Shown here piece by piece: positions 55,585 through 64,000 of a DNA stretch of 64,000 nucleotides. Every line of letters starts with the position of its first letter. Within the stretch, counting starts at the first letter, position 1. Made by a program: the position numbers and the translations under genes. This DNA is from DASSUW01 sp963792385 (GTDB lineage Bacteria; Actinomycetota; Thermoleophilia; Solirubrobacterales; Solirubrobacteraceae): positions 372,001 through 436,000 of the forward strand of contig CAWBVZ010000012.1 of the NCBI GenBank assembly GCA_963792385.1, in the 5' to 3' direction. The notes beneath the pieces were generated by a model. It made no database searches and was not told where the DNA came from. It saw nothing but the letters and a program-made list of their open reading frames with translations.

Positions 55585-55588
<4 letters not shown>
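53513..55588 (-). CDS. rhaEW: Bifunctional rhamnulose-1-phosphate aldolase / lactaldehyde dehydrogenase
   Basis: 691 residues. Residues ~1-420 are a class II aldolase: NFGGGNTSAKGTAIDHAGRE, metal-binding VPAPHVHHTHPDGINV and LAKHGLVVWGDSAEEAYRR. Residues ~430-691 are a short-chain dehydrogenase: VALITGGAGGIGSAIGDVLS, IVVSNAGVA and the catalytic AAYSSAKAAELHLAR (Tyr-x3-Lys). The fusion splits L-rhamnulose-1-phosphate into dihydroxyacetone phosphate and L-lactaldehyde and oxidises the latter. It is the last gene of the rhamnose operon, with ATGA overlap to rhaI. Such fusions are common in actinobacteria and rhizobia. Confidence 0.93.
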
Positions 55589-56717
<1,129 letters not shown>

Positions 56718-56721
<4 letters not shown>

Positions 56722-58103
56722 GGTGTCTTCTCCTCGATCCTCAAAGTGCTGGCCGGCTCGTAGACGGTGGGGGAGACCGACGCGGCCGCGACCGCGCGCA
56801 TGTCGGCGAGCGAGCCGAGCTCGCCGGCGGCGCGGGCCTGCACCAGGACGTTGCCGAGCGCGGTGGCCTCGACCGGCCCGGCGAGCACCTCGCGACCGGT
56901 GATGTCGGCGGTCAGCCGGCACAGGAACGCGTTGCGGGCGCCCCCGCCGATCACGTGGATCCGGCGTACGTCGCGCCCGCTGACCGCTTCGAGGCGCTCG
57001 AGCACCCAGCGGTACCTGTGCGCGAGCGAGACGACGATGCTGCGCACCATCGTGCCGCGGTCGCCGGCGTCGATCCCGGTCGCGGCGGCGATCCGGGCGG
57101 GCATGTCGCCCGGGACCAGGAACGTCTCGTCGTCGGGATCGAACACCGGCACGTCGTCCTCGACCTCCTCGGCGAGCTGCATCAGCTCCTCGTAGGAGGC
57201 GTCCGACCACGCCCGCCGGCACTCCTCCAGCAGCCACATGCCCATGACGTTCTTGAGCAGCCGCGTCGTGCCGTCGACGCCGCGCTCGTTGGTGAGCTGC
57301 GGCTCGGCGAACACAGGGCCGGGAAGCTCGATCCCGAGCAGCGACCACGTGCCGCTCGACAGGATCGCCGCGTGCTCGTCCTGAACCGGCGCGGCCGCGA
57401 ACGCGGACGCGGTGTCGTGGCTGGCGACGGCGTACACCGTGGGATCTCCCAGCTCGTGGTGGGCGAGCAGCCGCCCGAGCGGGGTGCCGGCCTCGACGAG
57501 CGGGCCGAAGATCTTGTCCGGCAGGCCCAGCTGGGCGATCACGGCGCGCGCCCAGTCGCCACTGCGGGCGTCGAGCAGGCCGGTCGTCGACGCGTTCGTG
57601 GACTCGTTGGCGAGCTCGCCGGACAGCCAGAGCGCGAGCAGGTCGGGCACGAGCGCAATCCTGTCGGCGGAGGCGAGCGCGGGCCCTCCCTCGTCGGCCA
57701 GCAGCTGGAAGACGGTGTTGATCGGCATCGTCTGGATGCCGGTCACCGCGTACATCTCCTCGGCGTCGACCCGCGAGCGGGCGCGGTCGATCATCCCCGC
57801 GGTGCGCGCGTCGCGGTAGTGGAACGGGAGCCCGAGCACGCGGCCGCGGTCGTCGAGCAGCGCGTAGTCGACGCCCCAGGTGTCGACGCCGACGCCGTCC
57901 ACGCGCCCCGCACGCCGCAGCCCCTCGAGCGCCTCGGTGAACAGGTGCAGCAGGTTCCAGCGCAGCCCGTCCGGCAGCCGCACGGGCCGGTTCGGGAAGC
58001 GGTGGACCTCCTCCAGCTCGACGCGCCCATCGTGCAGGCTGCCGGCGACTACGCGGCCGCTCGTCGCGCCGAGGTCGATCGCGGCGTACCGAGACTCAGG
58101 CAA
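56718..58103 (-). CDS. rhaB: Rhamnulokinase
   Basis: 461 residues of the FGGY carbohydrate kinase family. RYAAIDLGATSGRVVAGSLH is the N-terminal phosphate loop, GVGVDTWGVDYALLDDRG carries the substrate-binding Asp, YAVASHDTASAFAAAPVQ includes the catalytic Asp, and IHVIGGGARNAFLCRLTADI is the C-terminal adenosine motif. It phosphorylates L-rhamnulose at O1 with ATP. It overlaps rhaM by 8 bp upstream and rhaI by 4 bp downstream. DTWGVDYALLD is specific to rhamnulokinases within the family. Confidence 0.94.
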
Positions 58104-58416
58104 GGTGGAAGACCTCCTCGAGGCGGCGGAGCCCGGTGTCGGGCCGTTCGTCGTCCGGGAGCTCGAAGAACTCGGCCATCTCCGCCTGCCAGCGGGCGTT
58201 CACGTCGGTCGCGTCCATCGCTGCCACCGCGGCGTCGAAGTCGTCGGTCTCGAGGTAGCCGACGAGCAGCCCGTCGTCATCGAGGAACAGCGAGTAGTTG
58301 CTCCAGCCGGTGGCGCTGAGCGCTGCCAGCATGTCCGGCCACACCTCGCGGTGGCGCGCCTTGTACTCCTCGAGCCGGTCCGGCCGTACGCGCAGCAGGA
58401 AGCAGACGCGCTCCAT
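58096..58416 (-). CDS. rhaM: L-rhamnose mutarotase
   Basis: 106 residues, the family length. MERVCFLLRVRPDRLEEYKA, RHREVWPDMLAALSATGWSN, YSLFLDDDGLLVGYLETDDF and NARWQAEMAEFF match RhaM, whose active site uses the His of RHREVWPDM and a Tyr. It interconverts the anomers of L-rhamnose so that the imported sugar reaches RhaI. The ATG directly abuts the stop of the isomerase-like gene (TGAATG). Confidence 0.95.
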   Translation of the reverse strand: MERVCFLLRVRPDRLEEYKARHREVWPDMLAALSATGWSNYSLFLDDDGLLVGYLETDDFDAAVAAMDATDVNARWQAEMAEFFELPDDERPDTGLRRLEEVFHLA

Positions 58417-59838
58417 TCAGCCGACCTCCGCGTATTCGAGGCCGAGCAGCCTCGCCACGTTGCGCAGCTCGCCGGCGCGGTGGCCGACACCGAGCGCGAC
58501 GTGGTGCGTCGGGCCCTCGGCGCACCAGCGCTCGAAGAACTCGGCGGGCGGCTGGGCGAACCGCAGGCGGCTGTTCGTGTTGCCGATCCGGAACGTCTCC
58601 CCGGGGATCGACTCGCCCTCGGCGACGACGAGCTTGAGCGCGCCATCGGCCGTCTGCGTGCAGCCGGCGATCGTGACCGGCCCGTAGCGAACCTTGAACT
58701 CGACGCTCAGGCCGGCGCCGCGCTTGCCGTGGTAGAGCTTGAGCGCGCGCAGCGTCGGGCGCCCCTCGGCGATCGCGATGTGGCCCGGGCCATCGTGGCC
58801 CATCAGCACGAAGTCGTCGTCGAAGTCGAGCGCGTAGTACTCGGTATACGAGCCGCCGGCGCCGAGACGGTCGAGGATCAGCTGGGCGACGTTGGTCTTC
58901 AGGTCGCCCTCGCCCGAGGTCGGGATCCCGCGCGCCGTCAGCAGCGAGTTGCCGACGATCACGCCGGCGCCGAGGCGCTCGGCCTCGTTGCCGTCGACGC
59001 CGCGGTAGTAGTACGTCAGCCCGTCGAGCGAGAAGTCGGACGCGAGCCGGTCGAGCCCGACCGCCACGCGCGCCGACCAGTCGAGCTGCTCGTCCTCGAT
59101 CGGCCCGGCGATCGGGTCGTCGGAGGGGTCGGCGAAGTCGAACATCTCGCGGATCTCCGCGTGCTTGGCGGCGACCTCGGCGTCACTCGCCCGCGCCACG
59201 CGCGCGCCGAGGTCGTCGATCTCGAGTACCTCGACGTGCGCGCCGATCTGCGCGTGCACGGCGGTGAAGTCGGAGTACATGTCGAGCATGCCGGGATACG
59301 TGTGGCCCATGAACCCGATCCGTGCGCGGCGCAGCGCCCGCGCCACGCCCGCCGCCCGGACCCAGTCGGCGATCTTCGCCCACGCGCGCTCGTCGTCCTC
59401 GATCGTCCCGGCGACGGTGTCGTACGGGATCCGCGCCCGCGTGAACGCGCCCGCGAGCTCCGGCACGCAGCAGGCCGCGCAGTTGGCCAGCCACTCCCCG
59501 GTGCCGGTGTTCGCATAGTCGAGCGACGCGGTCGGCTGGAGTCCGAGCAGCACGACCGGCGCGTTCGCCGCCTGGACCGCGGGCAGCACCTGGCTCGAGG
59601 TCGCGTAGGTGACGGCATGGCAGAGCACGAGGTCGACCTGCGAGCGCGCGAAGCGGTCTCCCGCCTCGCGCGCCCCCTCGGCCGTGTCGACCAGCCCGGC
59701 GGACACGACCTCGCCGCCGAGCTCGGCGACGCGCTCCTCGACGCGCCGCTGGTAGCCCTCGATGCGCTCGCGCAGGCCTTCGAACTGCGGCCAGTAGGCC
59801 GCCAGCCCGATCCCGAATATGCCGACGCGAGCGCTCAT
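58417..59838 (-). CDS. L-fucose/L-arabinose isomerase-family protein
   Basis: 473 residues. VGIFGIGLAAYWPQFEGLRE, LVLCHAVTYATSSQVLPAVQ, RIGFMGHTYPGMLDMYSDFT and GDLKTNVAQLILDRLGAGGS resemble the AraA/FucI superfamily; ARFDDDF-type segments such as YALDFDDDFVLMGHDGPGHI and the late His in GVGHRAGELR could bind metal. It lies between rhaS and rhaM although a separate RhaI is present. It may isomerise a second deoxy sugar taken up by the same importer or be a paralogue with a different role. Its reaction is unproven. Confidence 0.78.
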   Translation of the reverse strand: MSARVGIFGIGLAAYWPQFEGLRERIEGYQRRVEERVAELGGEVVSAGLVDTAEGAREAGDRFARSQVDLVLCHAVTYATSSQVLPAVQAANAPVVLLGLQPTASLDYANTGTGEWLANCAACCVPELAGAFTRARIPYDTVAGTIEDDERAWAKIADWVRAAGVARALRRARIGFMGHTYPGMLDMYSDFTAVHAQIGAHVEVLEIDDLGARVARASDAEVAAKHAEIREMFDFADPSDDPIAGPIEDEQLDWSARVAVGLDRLASDFSLDGLTYYYRGVDGNEAERLGAGVIVGNSLLTARGIPTSGEGDLKTNVAQLILDRLGAGGSYTEYYALDFDDDFVLMGHDGPGHIAIAEGRPTLRALKLYHGKRGAGLSVEFKVRYGPVTIAGCTQTADGALKLVVAEGESIPGETFRIGNTNSRLRFAQPPAEFFERWCAEGPTHHVALGVGHRAGELRNVARLLGLEYAEVG

Positions 59839-59846
59839 CGTTCGAC

Positions 59847-60932
59847 TCAGAAGTCGAAGTCGTCGATGTTGTCCTTGGTGAAGCTCGTCAGCGGGCCGAG
59901 CACGATCTCGCCGTTGGCGCCGATCGTGTAGTCGCCCAGCCGGCCGGCGGTGAACTTCTCGCCTTCCTTGCCGGTGATCCGCCCGGCGACGAGCGCCGCG
60001 GCGGCCTGCCCGGCGAGGTAGCCGACGTCCTTCGGCACCCACAGCTGGAACTCCTCGACCGTGCCGTCCTTGACGAACTTGCGCATCTGGTTCGGGAAGC
60101 CCAGGCCGGTCAGCTTGACCTTGCCCTTCTGCGGCGACTTCGACAGGTAGCGAGCGGCCGCGGCGACGCCGACCGTGGTGGGGGAGATGATGCCCTTGAG
60201 GTTCGGGTAGGCCTGAATCAGGCCCTGGGTCTCCTGGAAGGACTTCTGGTCGTCGTCGTCACCGTAGGCGACCTTCACGAGCTTGATGTCCTTGTACTTC
60301 GGGTCCTTCAGCGTCTCCTTCATCACCTTGATCCAGGCGTTCTGGTTGGTCGCGTTCGCGGTCGCCGACAGGATCGCGATCTCGCCCTTGCCGCCGATCA
60401 CCTTGGAGATCGACTCGACCTGGTTCTCACCGACGAGCTGCGTCGTGACCTGGTTGATGAAGACGCTGCGCGCATCGGGCGCGACGTCGGAGTCCATGCC
60501 GACGACCTTGACGCCCTTCTGAGCGGCCTGCTTGAGCGCCGGGGCTACCGCGTCCGGGTCGTTGCCGGCGATGATGATCGCGTCCGGCTTCTGCTGGACG
60601 GCGGCGTTGATGATCGAGATCTGGGTTGACGCGCCGGCGTCGGTCGGCCCGGAGATGCGGTTCGTGCCGCCGAGCTCCGTCAGCGCCTCGTCGATACCGG
60701 AGTGCTCGAACTCCTCGTACGGGTTGCCGAGCTGCTTCGGGATCGAGACCGTCTTCAGGCCCTTCGGGATCTCGGCGTTCGGATCGACCTCGCCCGCCGT
60801 CGCGGTCGCGGCGGCGTCGTTCGACGACGTGTCGTCCTTGGTCTCTCCACAGGCGGCGACGGCGAGCGCCGCTACCAATGCGAGAGCGATGAGCAGCGCA
60901 CGCAGCGCGCGCGTACCGGTGGGAACCTTCAT
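59847..60932 (-). CDS. rhaS: Rhamnose ABC transporter substrate-binding lipoprotein
   Basis: 361 residues. A signal sequence (TRALRALLIALALVAALAVA) ends in lipobox VAAC. The mature protein belongs to the RbsB/periplasmic-binding class 1 sugar family: SIPKQLGNPYEEFEHSGIDE, GPTDAGASTQISIINAAVQQ, DAIIIAGNDPDAVAPALKQA and VKVVGMDSDVAPDARSVFIN. It captures extracellular L-rhamnose for the RhaPQT importer. It overlaps the rhaQ stop by 4 bp and precedes the isomerase-like gene by 8 bp. Confidence 0.92.
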   Translation of the reverse strand: MKVPTGTRALRALLIALALVAALAVAACGETKDDTSSNDAAATATAGEVDPNAEIPKGLKTVSIPKQLGNPYEEFEHSGIDEALTELGGTNRISGPTDAGASTQISIINAAVQQKPDAIIIAGNDPDAVAPALKQAAQKGVKVVGMDSDVAPDARSVFINQVTTQLVGENQVESISKVIGGKGEIAILSATANATNQNAWIKVMKETLKDPKYKDIKLVKVAYGDDDDQKSFQETQGLIQAYPNLKGIISPTTVGVAAAARYLSKSPQKGKVKLTGLGFPNQMRKFVKDGTVEEFQLWVPKDVGYLAGQAAAALVAGRITGKEGEKFTAGRLGDYTIGANGEIVLGPLTSFTKDNIDDFDF

Positions 60933-61981
60933 TGACCCTCCTCAGGGTGTAGGCGTAAGCGCCGCCGCCGCGCCTCGGCGGCGCGACGCGCGAGGTTCGG
61001 GCCCAGAACCGAGCCGATCAGGAGCGCTCCGGTCACGATCTGGACCCAGTACGACGAAATGGACTCGCTGAGCAGGAGCGCCTTCTGGATGCTCCCGAGC
61101 AGCAGCAGCGCGAGGATGACCCCGGCGATCGTCCCGCGACCGCCGAAGATCGACACCCCGCCCAGCAGGACCGCGGTGACGGCCGTGAGCTCGAAGCTCA
61201 TGCCGACGTTCGCGGCGGCGGTCGAGTTGCGCAACGTGATGACGACGCCGGCGAGCCCAGCGACGGTGCCCGACATCACGAACAGCGCGAGCTTGATGCG
61301 CTTGACGCGCAGCCCGGCGAAGTACGCGGCCTCCTCGTTCGCCCCGATCGCATAGATCGAGCGCCCGAACGGCGTCGCGTGCAGGAGCACCGCGAACGCG
61401 ACCGCCAGCACGGTGAACAGCACCGTCGTGTTGGGGATGAACGTGCCGCCGAAGTTCCCGAAGCCGCGGTCGGTCCACAGCACCGGGAAGTCCGTGACGG
61501 ACTCGTCGCCGATCACCACGAACGCCAGGCCGCGGAACAGCGCCAGCGTGCCGATCGTGACGGCGAGCGACGGCAGCCCGAGCCGTGTCACGAGCAGCCC
61601 GTTGAACGCACCGCACAGCGCGCCGACGACGAGGCAGATCGGGATGATCAGCTCGACCGGCTGGCCGTGGTTCCACAGGTACGCCATCACCGCGCTCGAC
61701 AGCGCCATCACCGACGCGATCGAGAGGTCGATCTCGGCGGCGACGATCACCAGCGCGAGCGGCAGCGCCATCAGCATGACCTCGGACAGGTCGAGCGCGC
61801 CGGTGGTGAACGAGTCGGTCGTGAGGAACTCGGACGACAACCCCTGGCCGGCGACCCACGTGATGGCCAGCAGGCCGATGAGCAGCGCCTCCCAGCGGCC
61901 GAGCGCGGTGCGCACGCGGGAGCTCGCAGGCGTGACGGCCTCGGTCGCGGGCGCGGCAGGCGTCGCGGTGTCAGCCTGCAC
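60929..61981 (-). CDS. rhaQ: Rhamnose ABC transporter permease
   Basis: About 350 residues from a GTG at 61981 (VQADTATPAAP). It is an RbsC-type permease with about 9-10 helices: EVMLMALPLALVIVAAEIDL, LVVGALCGAFNGLLVTRLGL, YAIGANEEAAYFAGLRVKRI and VLLGGVSIFGGRGTIAGVIL. It pairs with the other permease as the membrane channel. The start lies 11 bp inside the end of rhaP, and the stop overlaps rhaS (ATGA). Confidence 0.92.
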   Translation of the reverse strand: MQADTATPAAPATEAVTPASSRVRTALGRWEALLIGLLAITWVAGQGLSSEFLTTDSFTTGALDLSEVMLMALPLALVIVAAEIDLSIASVMALSSAVMAYLWNHGQPVELIIPICLVVGALCGAFNGLLVTRLGLPSLAVTIGTLALFRGLAFVVIGDESVTDFPVLWTDRGFGNFGGTFIPNTTVLFTVLAVAFAVLLHATPFGRSIYAIGANEEAAYFAGLRVKRIKLALFVMSGTVAGLAGVVITLRNSTAAANVGMSFELTAVTAVLLGGVSIFGGRGTIAGVILALLLLGSIQKALLLSESISSYWVQIVTGALLIGSVLGPNLARRAAEARRRRLRLHPEEGQ

Positions 61982-63003
61982 GGCGCGCGCTCCTCCGCCG
62001 CAGGGCGGCCTCGGTGCGCAGGGCGATGAGACGGTCGAACACGATCGCGGCGAGCAGCAGCGCACCGACCGCGGCCATGCTGCCAGAACGCCTGGACGCG
62101 CAGGACGATCAGCGACGACGTGATCGTGCCCAGCAGCAGCGCGCCGAGCGCGGCGCCGTAGACGCTTCCGACGCCGCCGAAGATCGCCACGCCGCCGACC
62201 ACCGCGGCGGCGATCACGGTCAGCTCGTAGCCCACGCCCGCGGTGGCGTCGACGGTGCCGAAACGCGCCGTGAACAGCACGCCCGCCAGCCCGGACAGCG
62301 CTCCCGCGGCCAGGAAGGCCGAGAAGACCCGCCGGTCCGAGCGCACGCCGGCCAGGCGCGCGCCCTCCGGGTTGGAGCCGATCGCGTACAGCTCGCGCCC
62401 GGGCCGGAAGTCACGCAGCCACTGGCCGACGACCAGCACCACGGCGAGCGCGATCAGCACGAGGATCGGCACGCCGAGGATCGAGTCGGTGCCGAGGTTC
62501 AGGAACGGGTCCGGCAGCGTCTCCGCGTTGACCTGCCTGCCGTTGGTCCACAGGAAGGCGAGGCCGCGGAACGCGTACAGCGTCCCCAGCGTCACCACCA
62601 GGGCCGGTACCTGCCCCCAGGTGACGAGGATCCCGTTGAAGGCCCCGCAGGCGGCGCCGAGGCCCATTCCCAGGAGGAACACCACCGGGAGTGAGAGGCC
62701 GGGATGCGAGGACAGCAGGTCGCCGGCCAGGAAGGCGCTGAGCCCGAGCACCGACCCGGCGGACAGGTCGACGTTGCGCGTGATGATCACGAGCGTCTGG
62801 CCGACCGCGAGGATCGCGAAGATCGACGCGTTCAGCGCGAGATTGCGGATCGAGTCCGCCTCGATGAAGCGCGGCTCGAGGATCGCGGTGACCGTGATCA
62901 GGACCGCCAGCGCGACGACGATCCCGAGCTCGCGGATCCGCAGCAGCCACGCGGTGATGCGGCCCGCGCGGCCGCCCTCGGCTGCCGCGGCGATGGCGCT
63001 CAT
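61971..63003 (-). CDS. rhaP: Rhamnose ABC transporter permease, one frameshift near 3' end
   Basis: About 343 residues, RbsC-type: SIFAILAVGQTLVIITRNVD, LGAACGAFNGILVTWGQVPA, YAIGSNPEGARLAGVRSDRR and VVGGVAIFGGVGSVYGAALG. Near 62085 the frame shifts after VLRVQAFWQ. The shifted frame continues with a plausible helix and basic tail (MAAVGALLLAAIVFDRL) to a TGA at 61971-61973. It overlaps rhaT by 4 bp (ATGA). It forms the channel with RhaQ. Confidence 0.9.
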
Positions 63004-64000
63004 GCGGCCTGTCCGGTCGCCGCGAGGATCACGCTCTCCTCGTCCGCATCCTCACGGCTGAGCTCGCCGGTCAGGCGCCCCTCGTACATCACCAGCACGC
63101 GGTCGGCCATGCCGAGCACTTCGGGCAGCTCGCTGGAGATCATCAGGACCGCCATCCCGCGACCGGCCAGCTCGCTCATCAGCCGGTGCACCTCGGCCTT
63201 GGTGCCGACGTCGATCCCGCGCGTCGGCTCGTCGAGGATCAGCAGCTTCGGCTCGGTCGCGAGCCACTTGGCCAGCACGACCTTCTGCTGGTTACCACCG
63301 GAGAGGAAGGCGACCGGGTCCTCGAGCCGGTGGAACTTGAGCTGCAGCCGGGTCGCCCATTCGCGGGCGAGCCGGTTCTCGGCGCCGGACCCGATCAGGC
63401 CGAGCCGCGTCAGCGCCCGCATCCGCGTGATCGTCGCGTTGCGAGCGACGGAAAGATCCATCACCAGACCCTGCTGGCGGCGGTCCTCGGGCACGAAGCC
63501 GATCCCGGCGCTCATCGCCGCCAGCGGCCGGCCCGCCGGCAGCCGTTGGCCGGCGACCTCGACGTGCCCGGCGTCGGCCTTGTCGATCCCGAAGATCGCG
63601 CGTGCGACCTCGCTGCGACCCGCGCCGACAAGGCCGGCGAGGGCGACGATCTCGCCCGCGTGGACCTCGAAGCTGACGTCGAAGAACACGCCCTCGCGGG
63701 TCAGCCGGTGCACTTTCAGGACCGGCTGGCCGATCTCGGCGTCCTGCTTGGGGAACAGCGTGCTGAGCTCGCGCCCGACCATTCGCCGCACGAGGTCGCC
63801 CGGCGTGGTCTCGGTGGTCGGGCCGGCGTGCACGACCGCGCCGTCGCGCATCACCGTGACGGTGTCGCAGAGCGCGAACACCTCTTCGAGGCGGTGCGAG
63901 ATGAACAGCACCGCGGCGCCCTGCTCCTGCAGCGTCCGCACGACCGCGAACAGCCGCTCGACCTCCGGCCCCGACAGCGCGGCGGTCGGCTCGTCCATGA
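63000..64000 (-). CDS. rhaT: Rhamnose ABC transporter ATPase, 5' end beyond right edge
   Basis: The last ~333 residues of an RbsA/RhaT-type double ATPase. The sequence enters at the first domain's Walker B (LMDEPTAALS in context) and switch LFISHRLEEVFALCDTVTVM. The second domain has the modified Walker A LAGLVGAGRSEVARAIFG, signature FLSGGNQQKVVLAKWLAT, Walker B LLILDEPTRGIDVGTKAEVH and MISSELPEVLGMADRVLVMY. It drives sugar import by RhaPQS. The first Walker A and any upstream regulator lie outside the window. Confidence 0.93.
   Translation of the reverse strand, partial: MDEPTAALSGPEVERLFAVVRTLQEQGAAVLFISHRLEEVFALCDTVTVMRDGAVVHAGPTTETTPGDLVRRMVGRELSTLFPKQDAEIGQPVLKVHRLTREGVFFDVSFEVHAGEIVALAGLVGAGRSEVARAIFGIDKADAGHVEVAGQRLPAGRPLAAMSAGIGFVPEDRRQQGLVMDLSVARNATITRMRALTRLGLIGSGAENRLAREWATRLQLKFHRLEDPVAFLSGGNQQKVVLAKWLATEPKLLILDEPTRGIDVGTKAEVHRLMSELAGRGMAVLMISSELPEVLGMADRVLVMYEGRLTGELSREDADEESVILAATGQAA

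Overview
This 64 kb window is chromosomal DNA from a very high-GC bacterium. The gene content (beta-ketoadipate pathway, four-component propane-type monooxygenase, a likely F420-family protein, actinobacterial secreted beta-sandwich proteins, no sign of sigma-54) points to an actinobacterium, most plausibly class Thermoleophilia (Solirubrobacterales). That placement is inference; no rRNA or tRNA gene was recognised. Coding density is very high, stop/start overlaps (ATGA, GTGA, TGATG) are the rule, and no gene-free stretch exceeds about 140 bp.

Region 1 (1-16.1 kb) is a cell-surface polymer locus: a CDP-alcohol phosphatidyltransferase with a DUF5941 partner, two related family-4 glycosyltransferases, a pyruvyltransferase/glycosyltransferase fusion, a TylF-like methyltransferase, two sulfotransferases, a glycerophosphodiesterase and two large TagF-type glycerophosphotransferases. 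Region 2 (16.2-17.5 kb) is a secreted nuclease-like protein with a lamin-tail domain.

Region 3 (17.5-34.6 kb) is an aromatic-acid island. It carries pobA, pcaHG, pcaB, pcaL, pcaIJ and pcaF, enough to take 4-hydroxybenzoate through protocatechuate and 3-oxoadipate to succinyl-CoA and acetyl-CoA, with an MFS transporter and an aldehyde dehydrogenase. Between pobA and the pca genes lies an overlapping set of seven genes: a sulfonate/nitrate-type ABC importer (four genes), a phenylacetate-CoA-ligase-like enzyme, a FadR-type GntR regulator and a zinc methyl/alkyltransferase of the MetE family. Its substrate is unknown and it is the least explained module here.

Region 4 (34.6-39.2 kb) holds a secreted glycosidase-like protein, a sigma factor, an NAD(P)-binding protein, a 31-bp tandem repeat, a secreted beta-sandwich protein and a deazaflavin-dependent nitroreductase-family protein. 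Region 5 (39.2-49.5 kb) is a complete prm/mim propane-monooxygenase operon: hydroxylase large subunit, reductase, hydroxylase small subunit, coupling protein, amidohydrolase, MIP18-type protein, alcohol dehydrogenase and a dedicated chaperonin, with a GAF/winged-helix regulator upstream. The chaperonin has glycine where GroEL has its catalytic aspartate 398.

Region 6 (49.6-53.5 kb) has an amino-acid permease, an SGNH hydrolase, a flavin-reductase-like protein and a DUF2278/lamin-tail protein. Region 7 (53.5-64 kb) is an L-rhamnose catabolic operon (ABC importer, mutarotase, isomerase, kinase, bifunctional aldolase/dehydrogenase, plus an extra fucose/arabinose-isomerase-like protein) running off the right edge.

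Many genes, especially at 7-16 kb and 25-31.6 kb, are broken by single-base frameshifts while the protein continues clearly in another frame. The density and the housekeeping character of the victims indicate indel errors in the assembly; coordinates of those genes are outer limits.
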